DNA from: Planctomycetota bacterium
GTDB lineage: Bacteria > Planctomycetota > UBA1135 > UBA2386
Assembly: GCA_020638735.1 (NCBI GenBank)
Contig: JACKHZ010000008.1
Coordinates: 1,116,001 to 1,180,000 of the forward strand
Length of the DNA stretch: 64,000 nt
Direction of reading: 5' to 3'
Made by a program: the position numbers and the translations under genes. The notes under the pieces were generated by a model. The model was not told the origin of the DNA. It saw only the letters and a program-made list of their open reading frames with translations, and ran no database searches. Positions 33,663 through 43,299 of this stretch are shown here, in pieces. Numbering within the stretch: the stretch's first letter is position 1; each line of letters opens with the position of its first letter.

Positions 33663-34931
33663 ATGCTCCCGCGCATGACCACGCCCACCCCGGCCATCCG
33701 CCGCATGCCCGCCGCTCTCGCGCTCGTCCTCGCGACCGCGCTACCGGCGGTCGCGCAGGCGCCCCACCTCGTCGGCCCCGGTGGATTCGCGCAGATCGGC
33801 GACGCCGTCGCCGCCGCGCAGCCGGGCGACCTGATCGTGGTCCAGCAGGGCACCTACCTGCCGTTCGACGTGCCGATCGGCGTGCGCATCGTCGCCCCGG
33901 CAGGCGCCACCGTGTCGCCTCCGATCGGCGCACAGTTCCCGGTCGCGATTGCTGTGCCGCCGGGGCAGCGCGCGTCGTTCGTCGGCCTGAGCTGGCGGAC
34001 CGTGACCTCCTATCCGCCGGCGATCTGGCCGCTGGCGATGCAGGTGCAGGGCCACGCGGTGTTCCAGAACTGCCGCTTCGAATGCCCCAACGCCGACTAC
34101 GACGGCACGCCGACGACGTGCAACGGCGACGTGCAGTTCGATCGCTGCATCTGGACCGCGCTCGACGATTGCCTCGAGGTCGCCGGTGGCCATGTGCAGC
34201 TGAACGACTGCAACCTCGCTGCCAGCTGGACGAGCTACAACCACGGTCCGGCGCACGCTGTGGTCGCGACCGGCGGCGTGCTCGAGATCTTCTCGTCCGG
34301 GCTGCAAGGCGCCGCAGGCGACGACCTGGTCAGCTGCCCGGGCAGCTCGGCGATCGTGCTCAGCGGCAACGCCCGTCTGCGCATCACCGACAGCTTGGCC
34401 ATCGCCGGCACCTCGTGGTTCCTGTCGTGCTCGCCGGGCGTCAGTGCTATCGAGAACAACACCGCCAACCCGGTGCTGCACGCCCGATCGACGCTGACCG
34501 GCAGTCAAGGTCAGGTCGGCTTTCCGCCGGTCCTGGTGCAGGCGCCGCCGATCACGGGGCCCGAGCAGCAGGAGCCGCTGGTCGGCGGCATCGGTCCGGG
34601 CAGCGGTCCGGCGAGCGGCTTCGCCTATTCGGCGACGGTGTTCGGCCCGCTCAACGCCTTCGTCGCCGTCGGGCTCAGCTTCGACCGGGCCCCCGCCACG
34701 ACGATCCCGTTCTTCGCGACGCCGGTGCATTTCGACCTGGCCACGGTGATCGTCTACCAGACGGGCCTGCTGACGACGCCGCTGGCCGCGTGGCCGGGCT
34801 TCGGCTCGTTCGACACGCAGACTCCGCCGCTGCCGGCGGCCGGCCTGGGCCTCGAGCTGTGGCTGCACCCGATCACTTGGGACGGTGCCGCGCTGCGCGC
34901 CGGCCCGACGCTCGGCGGCGTGCTGCGCTGA
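33663..34931 (+). CDS. Secreted right-handed beta-helix-like exoprotein
   Basis: 422 residues. A signal peptide (MPAALALVLATALPAVAQ) is followed by HLVGPGGFAQIGDAVAAAQPGDLIVVQQGTY, the typical opening of planctomycete pectate-lyase-like parallel beta-helix proteins. Short repeated strands with paired Cys follow (FQNCRFECP, FDRCIW, LNDCNLAA, to about residue 270). The C-terminal part (PLAAWPGFGSFDTQTPPLPA to LGGVLR) resembles the planctomycete exoprotein terminal domain. No catalytic residues are recognisable. ATG 33663 is used; ATG 33675 is also possible. Confidence 0.8.
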   Translation: MLPRMTTPTPAIRRMPAALALVLATALPAVAQAPHLVGPGGFAQIGDAVAAAQPGDLIVVQQGTYLPFDVPIGVRIVAPAGATVSPPIGAQFPVAIAVPPGQRASFVGLSWRTVTSYPPAIWPLAMQVQGHAVFQNCRFECPNADYDGTPTTCNGDVQFDRCIWTALDDCLEVAGGHVQLNDCNLAASWTSYNHGPAHAVVATGGVLEIFSSGLQGAAGDDLVSCPGSSAIVLSGNARLRITDSLAIAGTSWFLSCSPGVSAIENNTANPVLHARSTLTGSQGQVGFPPVLVQAPPITGPEQQEPLVGGIGPGSGPASGFAYSATVFGPLNAFVAVGLSFDRAPATTIPFFATPVHFDLATVIVYQTGLLTTPLAAWPGFGSFDTQTPPLPAAGLGLELWLHPITWDGAALRAGPTLGGVLR

Positions 34932-35008
34932 CGCGGACGGACAGCGGCGCTGGCGAAGCCGGTAACCAGTGGCGTCGGCGACGCCCACCGGGTACCTAAC
35001 CACGCGCC

Positions 35009-36196
35009 ATGTTCGACAACGTCAAGGAACGCCTGCAGAAGGAACTCTCGGAGATCCGCGAGGCCGGTCTGTGGAAGGAAGAGCGCATCTTGCAGTCGCC
35101 GCAGGGCGCCCGCATCCAGGCCAACGGCAAGGAAGTGCTGTGCCTCTGCGCCAACAACTACCTCGGCCTCGCCAACGACCCCGACCTGCGCCAGGCGGCC
35201 AAGGACGCGATCGACCACTACGGCCTCGGCCTCGCCAGCGTGCGTTTCATCTGCGGCACGCAGGCGCCGCACAAGGTGCTCGAGCAGAAGATCAGCACGT
35301 TCCTCGGCACTGCGGACACGATCCTCTACTCGTCGTGCTGGGACGCCAACGGCGGCCTGTTCGAGATCCTGATGGGCCAGGAGGACGCGATCATCAGCGA
35401 CGCGCTCAACCACGCCTCGATCATCGACGGCATCCGGCTGACCAAGTCGCGGCGGCTGCGCTACGCCAACAACGACATGAAGGAGCTGGAGCAGCACCTC
35501 AAGGACTCGATGGACTGCCGCTCGCGCATGATCGTGACCGACGGCGTGTTCTCGATGGACGGCTTCATCGCCGACCTGCCGGCGATCTGCGAGCTGGCCG
35601 ACAAGTACCAGGCGATGGTGATGGTCGACGACAGCCACGCCACCGGCTTCTTCGGCCCGACCGGTCGCGGCACGCCCGAGTACCACGGCGTGCAGGACCG
35701 CATCGACATCGTCAACTCGACGTTCGGCAAGGCGCTCGGCGGCGCTTCGGGCGGCTTCACGTCAGGCCCCAAGGAGGTCGTCGACCTGCTGCGCAACCGC
35801 GCGCGGCCCTACCTGTTCTCCAACACCGTCGCCCCGGCGATCGTCGGCGCGACCATCGCCTGCATCGACAAGCTGTCGGCGACCACGGCGCTGCGCGACA
35901 AGCTCGAGGCCAACACGAAGTTCTTCCGCGAGGCGATGACCAAGGCCGGCTTCGCGATCGTGCCGGGCGATCACCCGATCTGCCCGATCATGCTCGGCGA
36001 CGCGCGGCTGGCGGTCGAGATGGCGCGGCGCATGATGGACGAAGGCGTCTACGTGATCGGCTTCTGCTACCCGGTGGTGCCCAAGGAGAAGGCCCGCATC
36101 CGCGTGCAGATCAGCGCCGCGCACGAACGCTCGCAGCTCGAATTCGCGGTCGCCGCGTTCACCAAGGTCGGCCGGGAACTCGGTGTGCTGAAGTGA
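35009..36196 (+). CDS. kbl: 2-amino-3-ketobutyrate coenzyme A ligase (glycine C-acetyltransferase)
   Basis: 395-residue PLP enzyme of the alpha-oxoamine synthase family. LCANNYLGLANDPDLRQAAK, the SVRFICGTQAPHKVLE block, and VDDSHATGFFGPTGRG are diagnostic of Kbl. The PLP Lys241 lies in STFGKALGGASGG, and RARPYLFSNTVAP follows. It converts 2-amino-3-ketobutyrate plus CoA to glycine and acetyl-CoA, completing threonine degradation begun by the Tdh-like enzyme at 31887. The stop overlaps the GTG of the next gene (GTGA), so translation is coupled to a methionine aminopeptidase. Confidence 0.95.
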   Translation: MFDNVKERLQKELSEIREAGLWKEERILQSPQGARIQANGKEVLCLCANNYLGLANDPDLRQAAKDAIDHYGLGLASVRFICGTQAPHKVLEQKISTFLGTADTILYSSCWDANGGLFEILMGQEDAIISDALNHASIIDGIRLTKSRRLRYANNDMKELEQHLKDSMDCRSRMIVTDGVFSMDGFIADLPAICELADKYQAMVMVDDSHATGFFGPTGRGTPEYHGVQDRIDIVNSTFGKALGGASGGFTSGPKEVVDLLRNRARPYLFSNTVAPAIVGATIACIDKLSATTALRDKLEANTKFFREAMTKAGFAIVPGDHPICPIMLGDARLAVEMARRMMDEGVYVIGFCYPVVPKEKARIRVQISAAHERSQLEFAVAAFTKVGRELGVLK

Positions 36197-37098
36197 AGAT
36201 CGACCTCGACAAGCTGCGCGAGTCGGGCCGCATCAGCGCCACCGCGCTGGCGCACGGGCGCAAGATGCTCCTCGAAGTCGGCACGCGCATCGAGGATGTG
36301 CAGCTGGCCGTCGAAGCGAAGATCCGCGAGATGGGCGGCGAGCCGTGCTTCCCGGCGCAGGTGTCGCGCAACCACATCGCCGCGCACTACTGCTCGCCGC
36401 CGGGCGACCCGACGGTCGTGCAGCCCAACGACATCCTCAAGCTCGACTGCGGCGCGCACCTCGACGGCTGGGTCACCGACAACGCCACCACCGTCGACCA
36501 CCGCGACGGCGAGGGCTCGCTGCTGTGCTCGGCCAGCAAGATGGCGCTGCAGAACGCGATCGCGGTGATGGGCCCGGGCGTGTCGCTGACCGAGGTCGGC
36601 CACCAGGTCGAATCGACGATCACGCAGCTCGGCTTCCAGCCGGTGCGCAACCTGTGCGGCCACGGCGTCGCGCGCTACACGATCCACTGCGCGCCGTCGG
36701 TGCCCAACTACGCCGACCAGAAGGCGTCGCGCCTGAAGGCCGGTCAGACCATCGCCTGTGAGCCGTTCGCCAGCGACGGCCGCGGCATGATCGACGTCGA
36801 CGGCAAGGCCGAGGTGTTCATGCTGCTGCGGCCGGTCAAGCTCAAGGACAACCTGCCGAAGGACGTCGCCGACGCGATGGAGGCGTCGACGCGGCTGCCG
36901 TTCGCGCGGCGCGACCTGGTGCGCTGGCTCGGCAGCGACAAGCGCTGCGAAGAGGCCATCAAGCTGCTGCAGAAGAAGAAGCTGATCGACGACTACCCGC
37001 CGCTGTGCGAGAAGCCCGGCGTGCGCATCGCGCAGTTCGAGCACACGATCTTCATCCACGAAGACGGCGCCGAGGTGCTGACGCAGCTGCCCGAGTGA
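36193..37098 (+). CDS. map: Type II (archaeal/eukaryotic-type) methionine aminopeptidase
   Basis: 301-residue pita-bread metallopeptidase. ACHIAxH-like NHIAAHYCSPPGD and metal-ligand motif LKLDCGAHLDGWVTDNATTV (both Asp) are visible. The His motif is NLCGHGVARYTIH, followed by TIACEPFAS (Glu) and the final Glu in AQFEHTIFIHEDG. The about 60-residue helical insertion between the last two ligands (DAMEASTRLPFARRDLVRWL) defines type II enzymes, which are unusual in Bacteria. It removes initiator Met. The GTG start overlaps kbl by 4 nt. An aminopeptidase P-like relative is less likely given the insertion. Confidence 0.85.
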   Translation: MKIDLDKLRESGRISATALAHGRKMLLEVGTRIEDVQLAVEAKIREMGGEPCFPAQVSRNHIAAHYCSPPGDPTVVQPNDILKLDCGAHLDGWVTDNATTVDHRDGEGSLLCSASKMALQNAIAVMGPGVSLTEVGHQVESTITQLGFQPVRNLCGHGVARYTIHCAPSVPNYADQKASRLKAGQTIACEPFASDGRGMIDVDGKAEVFMLLRPVKLKDNLPKDVADAMEASTRLPFARRDLVRWLGSDKRCEEAIKLLQKKKLIDDYPPLCEKPGVRIAQFEHTIFIHEDGAEVLTQLPE

Positions 37099-37109
37099 AC
37101 CCCGCCGCC

Positions 37110-38267
37110 ATGCGCATCGGCATCGACGCCCGCGAAGGGTTCCGGCCGCACCCGCGCGGCATCGGCCTCTACGTGCGCCACCTGGCGCGCGAGTTCGCGG
37201 CGCTCGCGCCGGCGCCCGAGCACGAACTGCTGCTCTACCACCAGCTGCTGCTGCCGCCCGACTGCGACAACCCGTTCGTGCTGGCGAACAACCAACGCGC
37301 GGTGCACACCGACATCCCGGGCGGGCGCTTCCACAGCTGGGAACGGCTGCAGATGCCGTGGCGGCTGCGCCGCGACCGACTCGACGTCTACCACGGCACC
37401 TACAACACGCTGCCGCCGCGTTGGCCCTTGTGGAAGGGCCCGCCGATGGTCGTCACGCTGCACGACCTGATCGTCACGTGGTACGACGACGACCTGCACG
37501 ACCCGTTCACCCGCTACGCGCGGCAGGTGACGCCGCGTGTGGTGCGCGACGCGACGCTGATCCTGACGGTCAGCGAGTGGAGCAAGCGCGACATCTGCGA
37601 GCGCCACGGCTGTGACCCGGGCAAGGTGCGCATCACGCGCAACGGCCTGCACCCCGAGGTGCTGAAGGGCGCGCCGACCGGCGCCGGCGACGACGCGCGC
37701 CGGCGCTTCGCCGAGGGGCGGCCGTATCTGTTCGCGGTCGGCGCGAGCCTCGAGCGCAAGAACACCGGCCGGCTGATCGAGGCGTTCGGTCTCGCCCGCC
37801 AGCGCCGGCCCGACCTGCCGCACCTGCTGCTGGTGTCGGGCCTCGGCAAGGCCGTCGATCGTTTCCGCGAACGCGCCACCGCCGCCGGCGTGCTCGAGCA
37901 CGTGCGCTTCCTGCCGTATCTGTCGCAGCAGGACCTGATCGCCACCTACGCCGGGGCCGCGCTGTGCGTCTACCCGAGCCTGGTCGAGGGCTGGGGCATC
38001 CCGGTCACCGAAGCGCTCGCGCTCGGCACGCCGGTGCTGACCAGCAACACGTCGGCGATGCCGGAGGCGGGCGGCGACGACGCGCGCTACTTCGATCCGA
38101 ACGACGTCGATTCGATGGCGGTGGCGTTGATCGACGCGATCGAGCGCTACGTGCCGACGTGGCCGCAGCGGCGCGACCAGGCGATGGCGCGCGTGCGGCA
38201 GCTGACGTGGACGCGCACCGCCGAGCAGACGCTGCAGGCGTATCGCGACGCGGCGGCGCGGCGCTGA
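37110..38267 (+). CDS. GT4-family glycosyltransferase
   Basis: 385-residue GT-B glycosyltransferase. The N-terminal Rossmann half starts MRIGIDAREGFRPHPRGIGLYV with a glycine-rich acceptor loop. The C-terminal half has the donor site: FAVGASLERKNTGRLIEAF, VRFLPYLSQQDLIATYAGA and the E-x7-E motif LVEGWGIPVTEALALGTPVL. It probably adds mannose or another hexose to a surface glycan, donor unknown. ATG 37110 directly precedes the first beta strand; GTG 37095, overlapping the map stop as GTGA, would add five residues. Confidence 0.92.
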   Translation: MRIGIDAREGFRPHPRGIGLYVRHLAREFAALAPAPEHELLLYHQLLLPPDCDNPFVLANNQRAVHTDIPGGRFHSWERLQMPWRLRRDRLDVYHGTYNTLPPRWPLWKGPPMVVTLHDLIVTWYDDDLHDPFTRYARQVTPRVVRDATLILTVSEWSKRDICERHGCDPGKVRITRNGLHPEVLKGAPTGAGDDARRRFAEGRPYLFAVGASLERKNTGRLIEAFGLARQRRPDLPHLLLVSGLGKAVDRFRERATAAGVLEHVRFLPYLSQQDLIATYAGAALCVYPSLVEGWGIPVTEALALGTPVLTSNTSAMPEAGGDDARYFDPNDVDSMAVALIDAIERYVPTWPQRRDQAMARVRQLTWTRTAEQTLQAYRDAAARR

Positions 38268-38289
38268 GGCCCTGGCCCGGCCAAGCCCC

Positions 38290-38970
38290 CTACTTCCCCT
38301 GAGACTTCTCTTCCAGCGCACGCTCCAGGTCGCGCTTGGCAACGGCGAAGCGTCCATGTTTCTGCAGGTCGATGATGATGTGGGTCGCGAATGCTCGCCC
38401 ATCGCGGATGCCACCCGGCCCAGCCACGATGTGCAGCTTCTTGTCCGCGACAAACTCACGCCCCAGCGTCTCGCCGAGCGGCAGCAAGACGTAGCTCCCT
38501 TCCAAGAGCGCGTTCGCCTTGGCGGACGCTCCTTCGATGTCGAAGGTCAGGTCCGCGAACTGCCTCGACTTGACCGCCCCCCCGGCAGAGACGAATCCGG
38601 TGCGTTGCTCCGTCATGCCCTTCTCGAGAGAGACACACAACTGAACAAGGTTCTCGAGTTCATCGTCCGTCAGCTCGCCTAGTCCGCTTAGCTCGCGGGC
38701 GAGAGACACGCGCGAACTCAGTGTTTGTGGAACGCCCTCAACCTCGAGTTGCGTCTCCGAGTCCCTTGGATTGTCAATGGCGAGGCGTTGCGGTGAATCT
38801 TGCGGGGCACCCGTCGATTCGAGCCCAGCCTGCACCTGGTCAGCATTGTCAGACCGAGCCGCAACAACGGGGGCTACATCCGGCGGCACGCGACTCATCC
38901 AGATGACCAGAACACTGACGAGGATCACCAACACGGCAACAGGCGCGAGGCGCCTACGGATGAAGTTCAT
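38290..38970 (-). CDS. Single-pass membrane protein of unknown function in a lower-G+C patch
   Basis: 226 residues. MNFIRRRLAPVAVLVILVSVLVIWMSRV is an N-terminal anchor followed by a periplasmic domain. A disordered Gln/Ser-rich stretch (about 30-80) precedes a folded region (SRVSLARELSGLGELTDDELENLV, then DLTFDIEGASAKANALLEGS). No family is recognised. Base composition looks clearly less G+C-rich than the flanking genes, consistent with later acquisition. ATG 38970 is preferred over GTG 38973. Confidence 0.65.
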   Translation of the reverse strand: MNFIRRRLAPVAVLVILVSVLVIWMSRVPPDVAPVVAARSDNADQVQAGLESTGAPQDSPQRLAIDNPRDSETQLEVEGVPQTLSSRVSLARELSGLGELTDDELENLVQLCVSLEKGMTEQRTGFVSAGGAVKSRQFADLTFDIEGASAKANALLEGSYVLLPLGETLGREFVADKKLHIVAGPGGIRDGRAFATHIIIDLQKHGRFAVAKRDLERALEEKSQGK

Positions 38971-39279
38971 CACGGTTCCGATGAGCAGGGATGAGCCGGA
39001 CCTGAGCTACCAAGCAAAGATGAACGAGGATTGTGCTACTGCCTGCACTGGCTGCAGAACACGGTGGTGGTGATCGCTTGCTCGTGTTCGACCGGAGGCA
39101 CAACGGGGGACCCGCTTGACCTGCATCTCTCCACTTCAACTTCCACTTCACTGGCTTGTCATCCGCTCGCCTCCCCAAACACCTTGCCGGGGATGCCGCA
39201 GCGGAAGAGCACGAGTAGAGAGAGAGAGAGTCAAGTCCCGATCCTCGAGGATCTCTCTCGATCAACCGGCGCCGCGACC
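38971..39279. other. Lower-G+C intergenic stretch with AG microsatellite and palindrome
   Basis: No gene seen. It holds a pyrimidine-rich repeated segment (ACTTCAACTTCCACTTCACT, about 39135-39155). It also has a perfect (AG)7 run at 39217-39230 and the 14-bp palindrome GATCCTCGAGGATC at 39240-39253, which contains a symmetric centre. This lies 3' of the molybdenum hydroxylase genes and upstream of the membrane-protein gene, so it must contain that gene's promoter. Confidence 0.6.
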
Positions 39280-41574
39280 TCAGCTCCAGCTGAGGTCGTG
39301 CTTCTTGACCGGCAGGTCGCGAACGCGCTTGCCGACGGCGGCGTAGATCGCGTTGCAGATCGCCGGCGCGATCGGCGGCGTGCCGGTCTCGCCGACGCCG
39401 GACGGCGGCGCATCGCTCGCCACGAGATACGTGCGCACCTCGCGTGGCGCCTCGGGCAGGCGCGGCACCGGGTAGTCGTGGTAGTTCGACTGCACGACCG
39501 CGCCGTTCTCGAACGTGATCTCGCCGAGCATCGCGATCGCGGTGCCGAACGTCGCCGAACCCTCGAGCTGCGCGCGCACGCGGTCCGGGTTGATGAGCTT
39601 GCCGGCGTCGATCGCGACGTCGACGCGCGGGATGCGCACCGTGCCGTCGCGCGCGACGTCCACCTCGACGATCACCGCGACGTAGCCGAGGAAGCTGCGG
39701 TGCGCGGCGAGGCCGAGGCCGCGGCCGCGCGGCAGCTCGTTGCGGCCCTTCCAGTCGCCCTTCGTGGTGACCTCGCGCAACACGCCGAGCAACCGACCGG
39801 TGTCGACCGGATACTCGTCCATCGACGCACCCTGGTTGGGGAAGTCGGTGCCGGACATGTCGACGTGCCGCGGCGCGCCGATCAGCGCTTCGAGGAACTC
39901 GACGCGGTCCACGCCGGCCTTGGCCGCCAGTTCGTCGACGAACGAGCACTCGGCGAAGGCGTGGTGCACGTGGTGCACGGAGCGCATCCAGCCGATGCGC
40001 GTCGGCGCGCGCGCCGGCCCGGCCTCGAGGCGCAGCGCCGGGATCGGGTACGGCAGCTCGGTGAAGCCGAGGCCGAGTTCGCCGGCCGACGGCATCGACG
40101 CCGCGTCGCGCGGATCGAAGGTCGTGCCGATCGGCGGGAACACCGAGCGCCCGTGCCACGCGACCACCTTGCCGTCGCCATCGAGGCCTGCCTCGATGCG
40201 CACCGCCGCAGCCGAGTGGTAGTAGTCGAAGCGCGTGTCGTCCTCGCGCGACCACTGCACGCGCACCGGCTTCTGCAACTGCTTGGCGAGCAGCGCCGCC
40301 TCGACGCAGTAGTCCGGCTTCGACTTGCGGCCGAAGCCGCCGCCGAGCAGCGTCACGTGCACCTCGACCTGCTCGGGCTTCAGACCCGTCGCCATCGCCA
40401 CCATCTGCTGCGCGCCCTGCGGGTTCTGCGTCGGCGCCCAGACGCGGCAAACGTCGTCGGTCAGCTCGACCGTCGCCACCATCGGCTCCATCTGCGCGTG
40501 CGCCAGGAACGGCACCGTGTAGAGCGCTTCGTGTCGCTCGGCGGCGGCCTCGAGCGCCTTCGCCGCGTCGCCGACCTCACGCACCAGCTTGCCGGGCTTC
40601 TGCGCCGTCTCGCGCATCGCTGCATAGAACTTCTCGGTCGAGAAGTCCGCCGCGTCGCCGCCGTTCCACTTCACCTGCAGCGCGTCGCGGCCGCGGAACG
40701 CCGCCCAGGTGTTGCGCGCGATCACCGCCACGCCGCCGAGCGCCTGGAACGCCGGCGCGCCCTGGAAGGCGGGGAGCTGCACGACGTCGATCACACCAGG
40801 CACCTTGCGCGCCGCTGTGTCGTCGACCGACTCGATGCTGCCGCCGAGCACCGGCACGCGCCAGATCGCGGCGAATACCATGCCTTCGGGCCGCACGTCG
40901 GCGCCGAACTTCGCCTTGCCGACCGTGATGTCGGCGGCGTCGTAGAAGCGCACCTTGTCCTTGCCGACGTAGCGCAGCTCTCCCGGCTTGCGGAAGCGCA
41001 GCTGATCGTCGCTCGGCAACGCCAGCGCGCGCGCCGCCTCGACCAGCTCGCCGAAGCCGAGCCGTTCGCCGCCGGGGCCGTGCACGGCGTGCTCGCGCGC
41101 GACGCACTTCGCCGCGTCGACGCCCCACTGCTTGGCCGCGGCCTGCTCGAGCAGCCAGCGCGCCGCCGCGCCGGCCTTGCGCATCGTCTCGTAGAAGCCG
41201 CGGATGCTCCACGAGCCGTCGGTGTTCTGGTCGCCGTAGCCGGCGTCGCCGAACGCCTGCTCGATCGTCACCCGCTCCCAGTCGCAACCGAGCTCGTCGG
41301 CGACGACCATCGGCAGGCTGGTGCGGATGCCGGTGCCCATCTCCGAGCGGTGCGCCCAGATCCTGACCGCGCCGTCCGGCGCGATCGCGAGCCACAGCGA
41401 CGGCTGCAGCGGGTCGGCGAGGGTCGTCGCCGTGGCAGCGGTCAGCGTCGGTCGCGCGGCTGCTCTGCCGAAGCGCGCGCCGATCAGCAACGCGGAGCCG
41501 GCGCCGAAGGCGCGCAGCAGGCTGCGGCGGTCGATGCCCGTTCCGTCACCACCCGCGAGGTCGGCGGCGCTCAC
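39280..41574 (-). CDS. iorB: Molybdopterin-binding large subunit, isoquinoline 1-oxidoreductase beta (IorB)-like
   Basis: 764 residues of the xanthine dehydrogenase family. A twin-arginine signal (DRRSLLRAFGAGSALLIGA) indicates Tat export. Typical IorB motifs are LWLAIAPDGAVRIWAHRSEMGTGI, FEGRDALQVKWN-type FRGRDALQVKWN, LLGGGFGRKSK and GVGETGTPPIAPAICNAIY, the last with the probable catalytic Glu near the Mo site. These enzymes hydroxylate aldehydes or N-heterocycles at Mo-pterin and pass electrons to the 2Fe-2S subunit. The GTG start at 41574 overlaps the iorA stop (GTGA). Substrate is not predictable. Confidence 0.9.
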   Translation of the reverse strand: MSAADLAGGDGTGIDRRSLLRAFGAGSALLIGARFGRAAARPTLTAATATTLADPLQPSLWLAIAPDGAVRIWAHRSEMGTGIRTSLPMVVADELGCDWERVTIEQAFGDAGYGDQNTDGSWSIRGFYETMRKAGAAARWLLEQAAAKQWGVDAAKCVAREHAVHGPGGERLGFGELVEAARALALPSDDQLRFRKPGELRYVGKDKVRFYDAADITVGKAKFGADVRPEGMVFAAIWRVPVLGGSIESVDDTAARKVPGVIDVVQLPAFQGAPAFQALGGVAVIARNTWAAFRGRDALQVKWNGGDAADFSTEKFYAAMRETAQKPGKLVREVGDAAKALEAAAERHEALYTVPFLAHAQMEPMVATVELTDDVCRVWAPTQNPQGAQQMVAMATGLKPEQVEVHVTLLGGGFGRKSKPDYCVEAALLAKQLQKPVRVQWSREDDTRFDYYHSAAAVRIEAGLDGDGKVVAWHGRSVFPPIGTTFDPRDAASMPSAGELGLGFTELPYPIPALRLEAGPARAPTRIGWMRSVHHVHHAFAECSFVDELAAKAGVDRVEFLEALIGAPRHVDMSGTDFPNQGASMDEYPVDTGRLLGVLREVTTKGDWKGRNELPRGRGLGLAAHRSFLGYVAVIVEVDVARDGTVRIPRVDVAIDAGKLINPDRVRAQLEGSATFGTAIAMLGEITFENGAVVQSNYHDYPVPRLPEAPREVRTYLVASDAPPSGVGETGTPPIAPAICNAIYAAVGKRVRDLPVKKHDLSWS

Positions 41575-42023
41575 TTGCCACCTCCAGCGCAGCGCTGGAT
41601 CGCCTGACGGATGCGCGGGTAGGTGCCGCAGCGGCAGAGATTGCCGGCCATCGCCGCCTCGATCGCCGCGTCGTCGGGTTGCGCATCGCTGGCCAGCAGC
41701 GCGCTCGCCGACATGATCTGCCCGGACTGGCAGTAGCCGCACTGCGGCACGCACAGCTCGCGCCAGGCCTGCTGCACCGGGTGCGAACCGTCGGCGGAGA
41801 GACCCTCGATGGTCGTCACCGGCGCCTGCACTGCCATCACCGGCAGCTGGCACGAACGCATCGCCACACCGCCGAGGTGCACGGTGCACGCCCCGCAATG
41901 CCCGGCGCCGCAGCCGAACTTGGTCCCGGTCAGCTGCAGCTCGTCGCGCAGCACCCACAACAGCGGCGTCATCGGGTCGAGGTTCCCGAGGTCGCGCTCC
42001 ACGCCGTTCACGTTGATCTTCAC
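41571..42023 (-). CDS. iorA: 2Fe-2S small subunit of molybdenum hydroxylase (IorA-like)
   Basis: 150 residues. The plant-ferredoxin-type cluster site is KFGCGAGHCGACTVHLGGVAMRSC, and the helical C-terminal cluster site has CGYCQSGQIM and LCRCGTYPRI. Both are hallmarks of the small subunits of xanthine-dehydrogenase-like hydroxylases. It relays electrons from Mo-pterin in IorB to an acceptor. It lies directly upstream of and overlaps iorB. No FAD subunit is nearby, as usual for IorAB, which uses a cytochrome or other acceptor. Confidence 0.93.
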   Translation of the reverse strand: MKINVNGVERDLGNLDPMTPLLWVLRDELQLTGTKFGCGAGHCGACTVHLGGVAMRSCQLPVMAVQAPVTTIEGLSADGSHPVQQAWRELCVPQCGYCQSGQIMSASALLASDAQPDDAAIEAAMAGNLCRCGTYPRIRQAIQRCAGGGK

Positions 42024-42105
42024 GATGGCTCCTGCGGTGTTCGGCAGGGCCGTCGCGGCCCGCCGCCGGCGACTATGGCGCGGCGGGGCGTGCGGCGGGA
42101 AGGGC

Positions 42106-42125
42106 GCGCCGTGAAAACACGGCGC
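42106..42125 (-). terminator. Perfect 8-bp stem-loop after the leucine dehydrogenase gene
   Basis: GCGCCGTG (42106-42113) and CACGGCGC (42118-42125) enclose an AAAA loop (TTTT on the transcribed strand). It begins 21 nt after the dehydrogenase stop and 83 nt before the iorA start on the same strand. It probably separates the two transcripts; no U-tract follows. Confidence 0.55.
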
Positions 42126-42146
42126 ACAGGCTCAGGCCTCAGCGGC

Positions 42147-43214
<1,068 letters not shown>

Positions 43215-43299
43215 TGGACCGGGGGCGGGTGACCGCCAATTCGGGGGAAGCATGATAGCGACGGGTTCGGCCGGCGCCAGGACTGGACCTCGGGCGGGG

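Noticed and set aside
39217..39230. (AG)7 run as a proven phase-variation switch
   Set aside because: It lies outside any coding frame and no promoter is recognised around it, so only a note is warranted.
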